Below, in pieces: positions 26,213 to 34,824 of a stretch of DNA of 58,128 bases. The DNA lies in assembly GCA_937891135.1 (NCBI GenBank), contig CALAFB010000116.1, forward strand, positions 1 through 58,128. Reading direction: 5' to 3'. A model generated the notes under the pieces. It made no database searches and was not told where the DNA came from. It saw only the letters and a list, made by a program, of their open reading frames with translations. The position numbers and the translations under genes were made by a program. Numbering within the stretch: position 1 is the stretch's first letter; each line of letters begins with the position of its first letter. This stretch comes from an uncultured Elusimicrobium sp. (GTDB lineage: Bacteria > Elusimicrobiota > Elusimicrobia > Elusimicrobiales > Elusimicrobiaceae).

Positions 26213-27415
26213 ATGGTATCATTTTTCAACAAACCCGCACGCCGCACGTCCTTATATACCCGGGCTCCGTTGCGCCGGGTGGAAAAACCGTCCCTTACCT
26301 TTGACCCGCTGATTGTCATTATTAGCGCGTGTTTTGTACTGACGGGTCTCCTATTTACCTATTCGGCCAGCGCGTTTGAAACGTCGTCGTTTGTGAAACG
26401 CCAGTTTGTATTTGATATCGTAGGGATTACGTCCGCGTGGGTACTGGCATACCAGTTCTCAAACCTGCTTAAAATACGCTTATTTAAGCCGGATATGCTC
26501 TTGTATATTACCTGGGGGCTTTTGTTATATGCGTTGTTTTTTACACGTTCCCAGGCACATACACACCGTTGGATTGATATTGGCGGGCTCTTTAAACTGC
26601 AGCCGTCTGAATTTGCCAAAGTAACCTTTGTCATTTACATAGCCGCCTGTTTGGAAGAAACTGCCGGCAAACTAGGTAAAGATTGGCGTTACCTTAAAAA
26701 ACCGCTGGGAATGGCCGCAATTACGCTGGGATTAATTGCCGCCGGGAAAGACCTGGGAACCCCTATTTTAATGGGGTTTGTGTTACTTTGTATGTTATTT
26801 GTCAGCGGGGCGCGTAAAATGTATTTGGCTACGTTAGCGGCTGCCGCCGGGGCAGCGGGCATGATTTTAATGTTAGCTACCCCGTACCGCCGGGCACGTG
26901 TTTGGTCTTTTTTACATCTTACCGAAGACAGCGGGGCCGGGGTCAGCTATCAGGTGCAGCAATCGTTCTTGGCGGTCGGTTCGGGCGGATGGCTGGGTAA
27001 AGGGTTTGGTAACAGCGAACTAAAACTGCAATACCTACCGGCGGCCCATACGGACTTTATTTTTTCCGTCATGTGTGAAGAAGCCGGGTTACTCGTGCTA
27101 CTGGTTGTAGTGGGATTTTCGCTACTATTATGGCGCGGAGTTTTACTGGCCAAACGCGCCAAAACTACGTTTAACGGCATGGTCATTTTTGGGCTTATGT
27201 TGACATTATGCGCGCAAGCGTTTTTTAATATGGGAATGGCCATTGGACTATTGCCCACGAAAGGGATTGCGCTGCCGTTCTTTTCGTATGGGGGGTCGTC
27301 AGTCGTAATGACGCTGGCCATGATTGGGATTATTTTAAACCTGGCAGCTGTGGACCACAGTACGGCCCCGCTGCGGCGGGAGACTTCTTTTTACACGCCT
27401 AGGATAAAACGATGA
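26213..27415 (+). CDS. ftsW: Septal peptidoglycan polymerase FtsW (SEDS family)
   Basis: 400 residues with about ten membrane helices. SEDS motifs: LQPSEFAKVTFVIYIAA, the YRRARVWSFLH loop, SYQVQQSFLAVGSGGWLGKG and PAAHTDFIFSVMCEEAG, and LPFFSYGGSSVVM near the end. It polymerises glycan at the septum with FtsI. It follows mraY without murD, which is usually between them. Confidence 0.94.
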   Translation: MVSFFNKPARRTSLYTRAPLRRVEKPSLTFDPLIVIISACFVLTGLLFTYSASAFETSSFVKRQFVFDIVGITSAWVLAYQFSNLLKIRLFKPDMLLYITWGLLLYALFFTRSQAHTHRWIDIGGLFKLQPSEFAKVTFVIYIAACLEETAGKLGKDWRYLKKPLGMAAITLGLIAAGKDLGTPILMGFVLLCMLFVSGARKMYLATLAAAAGAAGMILMLATPYRRARVWSFLHLTEDSGAGVSYQVQQSFLAVGSGGWLGKGFGNSELKLQYLPAAHTDFIFSVMCEEAGLLVLLVVVGFSLLLWRGVLLAKRAKTTFNGMVIFGLMLTLCAQAFFNMGMAIGLLPTKGIALPFFSYGGSSVVMTLAMIGIILNLAAVDHSTAPLRRETSFYTPRIKR

Positions 27416-28488
27416 AAAACAAACGCTTTTTAATTGCTTCCGGTGGGACCGGAGGCCACTTTTACCCAGGTTTTGCGCTAGGGAAATCCCTCCAAGAACA
27501 AGGGGGGGACGTGCTGTTTGTGGTGCGCCAGCACGACCCAGCCGCCGCGGTTTTAAAAGATAACGGCCTAAACTACCGGGAAATTGCCCTAGCTAGTGGG
27601 CTGCCGCGTAGTGTAAACCCGTTGCGGCAGGTGCGGTTTGTGAAAGGGCTTGTCCGTTCGCTTGCCCAAACACGCGCTTTAATTAAAGAGTTTCGCCCAG
27701 ACGTTGCCCTGGGCATGGGGGGGTATGTGTCATTTCCGTTGGTGTTCTGTGCGCGTTTGGCGGGCGTAAAAACTGCGGTGCATGAGTCCAACGCCATTTG
27801 GGGGCTGGCTAACCAATTATGTGGTTATTTTGCGACGGTACGTTTGCTGGGGCTTCCCATGCAAAAAATGACAAAGAAAGATAGGCTGGTCAGTACTCCG
27901 GTGCGGGCCGAATTTGCCCAAACCGTAAACCATACCGAGGTATTGCGTGCGTTAGGATTGTCAACCTCGGCGCGTACGGTGCTCATTATGGGAGGCAGCC
28001 AAGGGGCCAAGGGGCTTAACGAGGCCTTGCCCGAAGTCATTCAAAATTTTCCAAACTGGCAATTTATCCACGTAACCGGTACGCGCTGGTACGACGAGCA
28101 GCAAGCGCGCTATCAAGGGCTACCCAACGTGTGCGCGCTGGCATATAGTAACGAAATATACAAACTGATGAAATCGGCAGATTTGATGATTTGCCGAAGC
28201 GGCGCCAGCACCCTAGCCGAACTGATTGCCTGCCATATCCCGGCGGTACTCGTGCCGTTCCCGCACGCGGCGGCCAATCACCAGTATTTTAATGCCAAGA
28301 TTTTGGCAGACGCAGGTTGCGCGCAAATCGTTTGCGAAGGGAAAGATTTTGCCGCCCGCTTGCAGCAAGCATTGGAAAAATTAGACGGTACTACGCTTCG
28401 TAACATGTGCAAAGCGTACGAACGATTGTTAGTGCCCAACCCGCTGGCCGCCGTCCAACACATTACCACGGTGCTGGAAAAGTTATAA
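27412..28488 (+). CDS. murG: UDP-GlcNAc:lipid I N-acetylglucosaminyltransferase MurG
   Basis: 358 residues. GT-B fold with SGGTGGHFYPGFALG at the N-terminus, GMGGYVSFPLVF, GGSQGAKGLNEALPE and SGASTLAELIA with PFPHAAANHQYFNA for UDP-GlcNAc binding. It converts lipid I to lipid II. ATGA overlap with ftsW. murC, murB, ftsQ, ftsA and ftsZ do not follow; tyrS does. Confidence 0.95.
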   Translation: MKNKRFLIASGGTGGHFYPGFALGKSLQEQGGDVLFVVRQHDPAAAVLKDNGLNYREIALASGLPRSVNPLRQVRFVKGLVRSLAQTRALIKEFRPDVALGMGGYVSFPLVFCARLAGVKTAVHESNAIWGLANQLCGYFATVRLLGLPMQKMTKKDRLVSTPVRAEFAQTVNHTEVLRALGLSTSARTVLIMGGSQGAKGLNEALPEVIQNFPNWQFIHVTGTRWYDEQQARYQGLPNVCALAYSNEIYKLMKSADLMICRSGASTLAELIACHIPAVLVPFPHAAANHQYFNAKILADAGCAQIVCEGKDFAARLQQALEKLDGTTLRNMCKAYERLLVPNPLAAVQHITTVLEKL

Positions 28489-28503
28489 CGAAGGGTTCGT
28501 ATT

Positions 28504-28512
28504 TGCTAAAAT
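28504..28512 (+). promoter_or_regulatory. Extended -10 promoter for tyrS-mltG
   Basis: TGCTAAAAT lies just after the murG stop. GAGGAG at 28528-28533 serves the tyrS ATG at 28542. This marks a fresh transcription unit after the wall cluster. Confidence 0.5.
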
Positions 28513-28541
28513 ATAGGAAGTGTTTTTGAGGAGTACTTTTT

Positions 28542-29702
28542 ATGACCATTGATGAACAAATAAATTTTTTAACACGCGGGTGCGTGGACGTAGTTTCTAA
28601 GGCTGACCTCGCCAAAAAATTGGAAAGCGGCAAAACGCTGAAAATCAAACTCGGCTGCGACCCGACGTCTGCCGACTTGCACTTAGGCCACAGCGTGGCA
28701 CTTTCTTTATTAAGACGTTTCCAAGACTTGGGACATACGGCCGTACTTGTCATTGGGGATTTTACCGCCGCTATCGGCGACCCGTCCGGCCGCGATTCTA
28801 CCCGCCCCGTCCTGCCGCGTGAACAGATTTTGCAAAACGCCAAAACGTATACCGACCAGGCATTTAAAGTATTGGACCCCGCCAAAACCGAAGTCTGCTT
28901 TAACAGCGAGTGGCTGGAGCCGTTTGTGGCCGGGAAGGATTTACTGACTACTCTCCAGCACGTAACCGTGGCGCAAGTGTTAGAGCGCGACGACTTCAAA
29001 AAACGTATGGCTGCCGGCAACCCGATTAGTATGCTGGAAGTATTATACAGTTTGTTCCAGGGGCAGGATTCCGTGGCGTTAAAAGCCGACGTGGAACTGG
29101 GGGGAACTGACCAGATTTTCAATTTACTTGTCGGCCGCCAACTGCAAAAAAACAACGGGCAAGAGCCGCAGGTGGCGATTACGGTGCCGCTTTTAGTAGG
29201 CTTAGACGGTGTGAAAAAAATGAGTAAATCCTACAAAAACTATGTGGGGCTTACGGACGCGCCGGACGATATGTTCGGCAAAATTATGTCTATTGCCGAC
29301 GAAGTAATGCCCATGTATTACGAACTCTTAACGACCGAAAATTTGGACGACATCAAACAAATGCATCCCATGCAAGCCAAGAAAAAACTGGCGCATTTAC
29401 TGGTGGCACGGTTTTATGATGAAACCACCGCCAACGCCGCGCAAACGCATTTTGAGACGGTATTTTCCAAAAAAGAATTGCCGTCCGATATGCCGACGTT
29501 TAAGCCGGAACCGGGGGCCCTGTTATCGGCCGTCATTTTTGCGGCCAAAGCCGCTGAAAGCAAAAACAAAGCCCGCGGGCTTATCTTGCAAGGGGCCGTG
29601 CGGCTTAACGAACAAAAAATCACGCAGGACGGGCCGCTTGCTTTTAACAACGGCGACGTGTTGCAAATTGGCAAACGCCATTTCTTTAAATTAGTCAAAT
29701 GA
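28542..29702 (+). CDS. tyrS: Tyrosyl-tRNA synthetase
   Basis: 386 residues. Class I motifs HLGHS (near residue 47) and KMSKS (near 226) with KLGCDPTSADLHLGHSVAL and GDFTAAIGDPSGR; a C-terminal S4-like domain (RGLILQGAVRLNEQKIT). The length and KMSKS form fit the second TyrRS subfamily (TyrZ-like). It charges tRNA-Tyr. It overlaps mltG by four bases. Confidence 0.94.
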   Translation: MTIDEQINFLTRGCVDVVSKADLAKKLESGKTLKIKLGCDPTSADLHLGHSVALSLLRRFQDLGHTAVLVIGDFTAAIGDPSGRDSTRPVLPREQILQNAKTYTDQAFKVLDPAKTEVCFNSEWLEPFVAGKDLLTTLQHVTVAQVLERDDFKKRMAAGNPISMLEVLYSLFQGQDSVALKADVELGGTDQIFNLLVGRQLQKNNGQEPQVAITVPLLVGLDGVKKMSKSYKNYVGLTDAPDDMFGKIMSIADEVMPMYYELLTTENLDDIKQMHPMQAKKKLAHLLVARFYDETTANAAQTHFETVFSKKELPSDMPTFKPEPGALLSAVIFAAKAAESKNKARGLILQGAVRLNEQKITQDGPLAFNNGDVLQIGKRHFFKLVK

Positions 29703-30694
29703 AACGATTCTGGCTTTTAACTGCTGTATTTGTGGGATTACTGGTACTGGGTTTAGTGGCGGGGAAACTCTACTTTTTTAGCAAGGGGGACCTGGTAACC
29801 GTACAAATCCGCCCGGGCCAAACCGGGGCAGATGTGGCGCGCGAACTGAAAAGCAAGGGCGTTATACGCAGCGAACTGTTGTTTAAAATTCTCTTACGCC
29901 TGACAGCCAACGCGCAGGATTTAAAAGCCGGACAGTTTGATTTACGACAACACACCTCGGACCTGGAAGTCATCAACTGCATCAAAACCGGCCAATGCAC
30001 CCATTATGAAAAAGTAACCTTCTTAGAAGGGTGGCGCGCCGAAGAAATGGCCGAAGAACTGGCCCGCAAACACATCACAGACCCGCATGCGTTTTTAAAC
30101 CTCGTGCGCGAACGGGACCTGGAAGGCTATTTGTTCCCGTCCACCTATTTATTTGCCGAAAATACGCCCGCGGCCAACGTAGTGGACGAAATGTTGGCCC
30201 AATACAAAAAACATATCGCCCCGTTATTTAAACAATATCCAACGAATCTGACCGAACGGCAAGTGTTAACCTTGGCCTCTATTGTAGAGCGGGAAGCCGT
30301 CGTACACGACGAACGGCCCAAAATTGCTGCCGTCTACACCAACCGCTTTTTAATGGGAAAACGCTTGGAAGCAGACCCCACCGTTCAGTACGCCCTCGGA
30401 TTTAACGAACGCGAACAACGCCATTGGAAAAAAGGACTTACCTACCGGGATTTAAAAATAGATTCCCCGTATAATACGTACCGTTTCGGAGGCCTGCCGC
30501 CCGGGCCGATTTGCAACCCCGGCACCGCTTCCGTGCGCGCTGTATTACAACCAGAACTGAATTTTGATGCGCTCTACTTTGTGGCGGATAATACGGGCCG
30601 GCATGCCTTCTCCCGCACGTTTCACGAGCATAAACAACACATTAAACGCATCCGCGGTGTTCGCCACACGGGCAACCCCGCGCAGCATGATTAA
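29699..30694 (+). CDS. mltG: Endolytic murein transglycosylase MltG
   Basis: 331 residues. N-terminal membrane anchor (about 4-27), a LysM-like segment (VQIRPGQTGADVARELKSKGVI), then the YceG domain with LASIVEREAVVHDERPKIAAVYTNR (catalytic Glu197) and SPYNTYRFGGLPPGPICNPG. It cleaves nascent glycan at the inner membrane and may act as a terminase. It closes the tyrS unit; repeats follow. Confidence 0.94.
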   Translation: MKRFWLLTAVFVGLLVLGLVAGKLYFFSKGDLVTVQIRPGQTGADVARELKSKGVIRSELLFKILLRLTANAQDLKAGQFDLRQHTSDLEVINCIKTGQCTHYEKVTFLEGWRAEEMAEELARKHITDPHAFLNLVRERDLEGYLFPSTYLFAENTPAANVVDEMLAQYKKHIAPLFKQYPTNLTERQVLTLASIVEREAVVHDERPKIAAVYTNRFLMGKRLEADPTVQYALGFNEREQRHWKKGLTYRDLKIDSPYNTYRFGGLPPGPICNPGTASVRAVLQPELNFDALYFVADNTGRHAFSRTFHEHKQHIKRIRGVRHTGNPAQHD

Positions 30695-30714
30695 CCCGCC
30701 TATTCTAAACGCTA

Positions 30715-31068
30715 TACCCGCGAGTCAAGGATAGGTCAGGGTTTACCCTGACGTAAGACGCAAGACAGGTATTTTTCCTTAAACATAAACACCCACAACT
30801 CTCAGGGCAAGCCCTGACCTATAAGGGGTTGTACTCGCCCCGCGCGTTGCGCGGCCCTCTCCCTCCAGGGAGAGGGAAATCGTCCGTTTCCTTCCCCCTA
30901 AGGGGGAAGGTGGCTGCAAGCCGGATGAGGGGGGGGGATAAATAAGGAGTCATTCCCGCGTGTTTTTGCCGGGAATCCCTTCCTTGTGCCTTTTAAGCGG
31001 CGGAGATCCCCGGCTACAGCCCTCGGGGATGACTTTTTATTGGACCACACGGGGATGACCCTTTATCT
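30715..31068. repeat. Repeat block after mltG
   Basis: No gene between 30695 and 31156. From the left: a CAGGGTTTACCCTG hairpin (near 30737), a second CAGGGCAAGCCCTG unit (near 30803), a GC-rich stretch with CTCTCCCTCCAGGGAGAG, CTTCCCCCTAAGGGGGAAG and a run of nine G, then one full paired-hairpin unit (30949-31035) and an extra CGGGGATGAC half-unit (to about 31060). Confidence 0.8.
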
Positions 31069-31104
31069 TACGTATGGCTACCACCCAACGGGTTTTTATT
31101 TCAT

Positions 31105-31131
31105 AAAAAAACCCGGCGGATTAGGCCGGGT
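31105..31131 (-). terminator. Rho-independent terminator of the 31157 pilin gene
   Basis: Read on the minus strand: ACCCGGC (31131-31125), 7-nt loop, GCCGGGT (31117-31111), then seven T in all. It starts 26 nt after the pilin stop codon. Confidence 0.9.
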
Positions 31132-31156
31132 ATCGGAACATCATAATCGGTTATGA

Positions 31157-31654
31157 TTAAGCATCAAATAATTTGCAAGCAGACGCATATTCACTAGCCA
31201 TACAATCCGTCCAAGTAGCGTCTGATTTTTGGACCCATTCTCCATCTTCTTGACGTATGGGATATAATTTTACCTCGTACAAAGTGTCTGTAGAACCTTC
31301 GTTTTTCCGGCTAATTTTAATAGCATTTGCATCCGAAATATTATACGTGAAATGTTTGGTAACAAAACATTGCCGGTCATCTGCCGTAGCAGCATTAGTT
31401 TCACAATCACTTGCCTTCCAAGTTCCGCCTGTTAAATTTACATCCGCAATTTGAGGTTGTTTGGTAACCGAAGTATCATTCGGGAAGCGCTGCACGTGCC
31501 TGAGGACGGCCTCTTGAATAGCCTTCCCGGTAAGTACGGCCTCGGTAGCACGGGCTTTTTCAACCGTTTTTTGGTATTGCGGCATAGCTACTGCCGACAA
31601 AATACCAATCATAAGTATTACCACTAATAATTCCATTAAAGTAAAGCCTTTCAT
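31157..31654 (-). CDS. Type IV pilin-like protein (copy 1 of an inverted pair)
   Basis: 165 residues. Prepilin leader MKG is followed by FTLMELLVVILMIGILSAVA, the class III signal with Glu5 of the mature protein, then MPQYQKTVEKARATEAVL. The globular part has four cysteines (DCETNAATADDRQC and DCMASEYASAC). It is very similar to the protein at 32097 over its whole length. The start has AAGGAGAGG upstream. It has its own promoter and terminator and no pilus-machine neighbours, so whether it enters a pilus, a pseudopilus or another structure is unknown. Confidence 0.88.
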   Translation of the reverse strand: MKGFTLMELLVVILMIGILSAVAMPQYQKTVEKARATEAVLTGKAIQEAVLRHVQRFPNDTSVTKQPQIADVNLTGGTWKASDCETNAATADDRQCFVTKHFTYNISDANAIKISRKNEGSTDTLYEVKLYPIRQEDGEWVQKSDATWTDCMASEYASACKLFDA

Positions 31655-31680
31655 AATCCTCTCCTTAAAAGTATATACAT

Positions 31681-31708
31681 AGTATACTATTTTTAGATAT
31701 ATTTGCAA
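31681..31708 (-). promoter_or_regulatory. Promoter of pilin copy 1
   Basis: Minus strand: TTGCAA (31708-31703), 16-nt spacer, TATACT (31686-31681). The downstream 27 nt to the Shine-Dalgarno are the same as at the plus-strand copy (32065 onward). Confidence 0.7.
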
Positions 31709-31764
31709 GCAGCATTGAAGCAATCCGTTTGGTGTTAATCCTAGGAGATAGGGCTTAATTTTTT

Positions 31765-32034
31765 TATGATTCGTCATTCCCGAAGTTGGCGGCCCGCAGG
31801 GTTCGGCAATCTCCTCCTTGTGTCTTTTTAAGCGGTGTGGATCCCCGGCTACGACCCTCGGGGATGACTTTTTATTTTGACCCTCGGGGATGACTTTTTA
31901 TTGGGCTCCTCGGGGATGACCCTTTTTATTATTCGTCATTCCCGCGTGTTTTTGCCGGGAATCTCCTCCTTATGTCTTTTTAACACCCACAACTCTCAGG
32001 GCAAGCCCTGACCTATAAGCCGGATGAGGGGGAA
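31765..32034. repeat. Repeat block between the inverted pilin genes
   Basis: One short-type left half (CGTCATTCCCGAAGTTGGCG, from 31770), the joined CGGGGATGAC right half, two further CGGGGATGAC half-units, a second CGTCATTCCCG left half (near 31934), and the CAGGGCAAGCCCTG unit with GCCGGATGAGGGGG to 32034. No coding potential in the 442 nt between the two pilin starts apart from the promoters. Confidence 0.85.
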
Positions 32035-32042
32035 TAAATTAC

Positions 32043-32070
32043 TTGCAAAACATATAAAAAATAGTATACT
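32043..32070 (+). promoter_or_regulatory. Promoter of pilin copy 2
   Basis: TTGCAA (32043-32048), 16-nt spacer, TATACT (32065-32070); then AAGGAG at 32085-32090 and ATG at 32097. Spacing and most bases match copy 1. Confidence 0.7.
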
Positions 32071-32096
32071 ATGTATATACTTTTAAGGAGAGAATT

Positions 32097-32594
32097 ATGA
32101 AAGGTTTTACACTTTTAGAAATGTTAGTAGTTGTACTTATGATTGGTATTTTGTCGGCAGTTGCGTTGCCGCAATATCAAAAAAGCGTAGAAAAAGCACG
32201 CGCGGCGGAAGCGGTTCTTATTGGAAAAGCCCTTCAGGATGCCATGCAACGCTATAAGCAGGAATTTCCGGAAAACCCGCTGCCTACCAACCAATCCCAA
32301 ATTGCCGATGTAAGATTGACTGGCGGTGTTTGGAAAAAGAGTGATTGTTCTACGGACGCTACTACAGCTGCTGAACGGCAATGTTTTGTTACTAAACATT
32401 TTAGTTACCAAATTAATTCTGGTTCAACGATTGACATTGCTCGTTATAATGGGAATGTTACTAGTGTATTATATTGTGTCCAATTGTACTCTATTCCTCA
32501 AGCAGATGGGAGTCGGGTCTATACAACAGGCTCAAGCTGGGCAGCCTGTATGGCCGGTAAATATGCCCCTGTTTGTAAATTATTTGACCAGTAA
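32097..32594 (+). CDS. Type IV pilin-like protein (copy 2 of an inverted pair)
   Basis: 165 residues, same length as the 31157 protein. MKG leader, FTLLEMLVVVLMIGILSAVA with mature Glu5, then LPQYQKSVEKARAAEAVLIG. Shared landmarks with copy 1 are QIADVRLTGG, RQCFVTKHFSYQI and the CKLFD ending; divergence is concentrated in the middle of the globular domain. The two genes point away from each other across a repeat block and have nearly identical promoters, so they are a recent inverted duplication. Partner proteins are not in the window. Confidence 0.88.
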   Translation: MKGFTLLEMLVVVLMIGILSAVALPQYQKSVEKARAAEAVLIGKALQDAMQRYKQEFPENPLPTNQSQIADVRLTGGVWKKSDCSTDATTAAERQCFVTKHFSYQINSGSTIDIARYNGNVTSVLYCVQLYSIPQADGSRVYTTGSSWAACMAGKYAPVCKLFDQ

Positions 32595-32612
32595 CGGATA
32601 TGTATTATCTAG

Positions 32613-32641
32613 AAACCCCGGCCTAAAAAGCCGGGGTTTTT
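32613..32641 (+). terminator. Rho-independent terminator of pilin copy 2
   Basis: CCCCGGC (32616-32622) pairs with GCCGGGG (32630-32636), flanked by AAA and five T. Confidence 0.9.
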
Positions 32642-32722
32642 GTGGTATATGGCCTAAGGGCACATTTTGCTTAACAAGAAAAATGGTTGGTATGTTAACA
32701 AGATGTTATAAAATTGGGTAAT

Positions 32723-32741
32723 CCCTGAAATTTTTTCAGGG
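32723..32741. other. Small hairpin in the gap before priA
   Basis: CCCTGAAA pairs with TTTCAGGG across three T. It is followed by TCTTCC, not a T-run. The rest of the 258-nt gap (32595-32852) shows only the pilin terminator. Confidence 0.35.
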
Positions 32742-32852
32742 TCTTCCATGCTTGTTTTTTTCGCCAGGGTGCAGGAACAGCACGCAACAGTTCCAAAGTA
32801 CTTTTCAGACAGTATTAGGTATACTTTTTGGCCATTAGGCCCAAATCAACAA

Positions 32853-34823
32853 TTAATAGAAGTTGTAGGGGTCTGCACTTATTTGCAAGGTTACTTTTTT
32901 ATCCGGCACAAAACTGTCCAGTACCGCCAGCATATCTAAATAGTGGGATTTATCCGTCTTAAACAAGAGGTATTGTTTTTTAAGTTTGTCGGTTTTTTTA
33001 GCACACCACACCGGCCCCAATACCTCTAAGGTGCGCCCTTGGCCCAACTGGCGGACCCGCTCCGTTTCGGTTTGCAATACGTTTACATCTTTGGCTTTTA
33101 ACGTAACGCGAATAAGCCGCGTATACGGGGGATAACCAAAACTTTCGCGCAAGAACTGTTCATTTTCTGCCACGGATTCATAATCCCCGGTCTGCAGCGG
33201 GGCATAATCGTAAGCGGTTTGATCGGCCGTTTGGATAATTAACTGGCCGCCCGGCTGCCCGGATAAATAGCCGCGCAACTCAAATAAGAGCTGCCCGAAT
33301 TTTTCACTGGCGCGGAAGTCCGGCCCGGCTAACTCTAATTCGCCATCCAGCACGGCTACCAGCCCTACCCGCGCCCCGCGCAATGCCCCGGCTGCCAGGC
33401 GCGTTCCCACAATTATATCCGCCTGCCCGTCTTGCAACGCCCGGGCCGCATCAAACCCTTGCCCGTTTTTGGTTTTTAAAGAATCGGAATCCAAACGTAA
33501 CAGAGAGGCCTGCGGAAACAGTTTTTTAAGTTCCGTAATAATTTTTTGGGTGCCGCCGCCGCGGGATTTAAAAATTAAATTATGGCATTTGGGGCACTCT
33601 TGGTTTAGCGTTTCCACCGCCCCGCACTTTTTACAATGCAAGCGTTCGGTTCCGTCGTCCAGTTTTTCATGCGTAAGCAGGGCCCCGCATTTTTTACATT
33701 TGGCGTACGCCCCACAATTTAAACACGCATACGCCCCGGCATAGCCGCGCCGGTTTAAAATCAACAGGGAAGGGATTTTTTGGGCCCGGTAGGCAGCCAG
33801 CTGGGTAAGTAAATAGTCCGATAAGAAACGGCTTTTTTCGCCCTTTTTTTCCGTTAATTCCAGCGGGGGCTGATGTACCGGCACAACGGGATGTGTAAAG
33901 TGGACCAGCTGCACTTGTTTTTGCTGTACCCAGGCCCGCATTTCCATGCTGGGGGCGTGTGCAACATACACGAGCGTAGCCCCGTGTACTTGTGCGCGGA
34001 ATTTTATCACTTCCCGGGCGTGGTAATAGGGTTTATTTTCTTCCTGCTTATAGTTTTCGTCGGCTTCATCTAACATAACGGCAAGCCGCCAGTTTTTAAA
34101 CGGCAACAGCACGCCCGAACGCGCCGCTACTACCACACACGGCCGCCCGCTGGCAACGGCCGAAAAACATTGTTTTTTGTGGCTTAGTAACGTGCGGCTG
34201 TGCCAACTGAATACATTGGCAGCGCCAAAACGCTCCTGCACGTGTTTCATAAATTGCCGTGCGGCCATCACGTCCGGCACGGTAATAAGTACTTGCCCGT
34301 TTTGGGTATAAGCATGTTCGGCCAAGCGAAGTACTGTTTCGGTTTTACCGGTATAAAAATCCCCGGTAAATAAAAACGCCCCAAACTGATAAGGAGGCAA
34401 AGCTTGCACGGTACGCAAGGCCCTTTGTTGGCTATCACTCAGCGTATAACGGGGAGAAGTTATCCGGGTTTGCAAAAGAGATGCAGACCCCGGCAGTAAT
34501 TTAAAATAGGGTTGGGGGGGAATAAGCGCAAACAAAATTTGCCCAATCGGCCCGCCCCAATGGGTTTTGATAAACCGCGCTAACGGAAATAAATCCGCCC
34601 CGAACAAGGGAGTTTTATCTATTACAGCCGTAATGGGTTTTAAAGTAATGTGGGCGGGGACTGTAGCAATTTCACTTACCGCCGTAACCAATCCGCACGT
34701 AAGCAAACGCCCAAAGGGAGCCGTTACGCGCACACCGGGGATGACCTGTTCTGCCAGTTCCGAAGGCACGATATAATCAAAATCCCGGTCTAGCGGTACA
34801 TCAAAAACTACTTTGCAAAACAT
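32853..34823 (-). CDS. priA: Primosomal protein N' (replication restart helicase PriA)
   Basis: 656 residues. N-terminal 3' DNA-binding domain (FDVPLDRDFDYIVP, GVRVTAPFGRLLTCGLV), helicase core with Walker A GDFYTGKTE, motif II MLDEADENYKQ, and the zinc-binding insert made of CxxC pairs (CLNCGAYAKCKKCGA, HCKKCG, CPKCHN), then GGGTQKIITEL. It reloads DnaB at stalled forks. Motif II reads DEAD where DEEH is usual. Last gene of the gmk-rpoZ-udg-priA minus operon. Confidence 0.93.
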   Translation of the reverse strand: MFCKVVFDVPLDRDFDYIVPSELAEQVIPGVRVTAPFGRLLTCGLVTAVSEIATVPAHITLKPITAVIDKTPLFGADLFPLARFIKTHWGGPIGQILFALIPPQPYFKLLPGSASLLQTRITSPRYTLSDSQQRALRTVQALPPYQFGAFLFTGDFYTGKTETVLRLAEHAYTQNGQVLITVPDVMAARQFMKHVQERFGAANVFSWHSRTLLSHKKQCFSAVASGRPCVVVAARSGVLLPFKNWRLAVMLDEADENYKQEENKPYYHAREVIKFRAQVHGATLVYVAHAPSMEMRAWVQQKQVQLVHFTHPVVPVHQPPLELTEKKGEKSRFLSDYLLTQLAAYRAQKIPSLLILNRRGYAGAYACLNCGAYAKCKKCGALLTHEKLDDGTERLHCKKCGAVETLNQECPKCHNLIFKSRGGGTQKIITELKKLFPQASLLRLDSDSLKTKNGQGFDAARALQDGQADIIVGTRLAAGALRGARVGLVAVLDGELELAGPDFRASEKFGQLLFELRGYLSGQPGGQLIIQTADQTAYDYAPLQTGDYESVAENEQFLRESFGYPPYTRLIRVTLKAKDVNVLQTETERVRQLGQGRTLEVLGPVWCAKKTDKLKKQYLLFKTDKSHYLDMLAVLDSFVPDKKVTLQISADPYNFY

Positions 34824-34824
34824 A

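Noticed and set aside
28463..29155. 230-residue minus-strand frame opposite tyrS
   Set aside because: Antisense to a conserved synthetase and low-complexity; no start signals.
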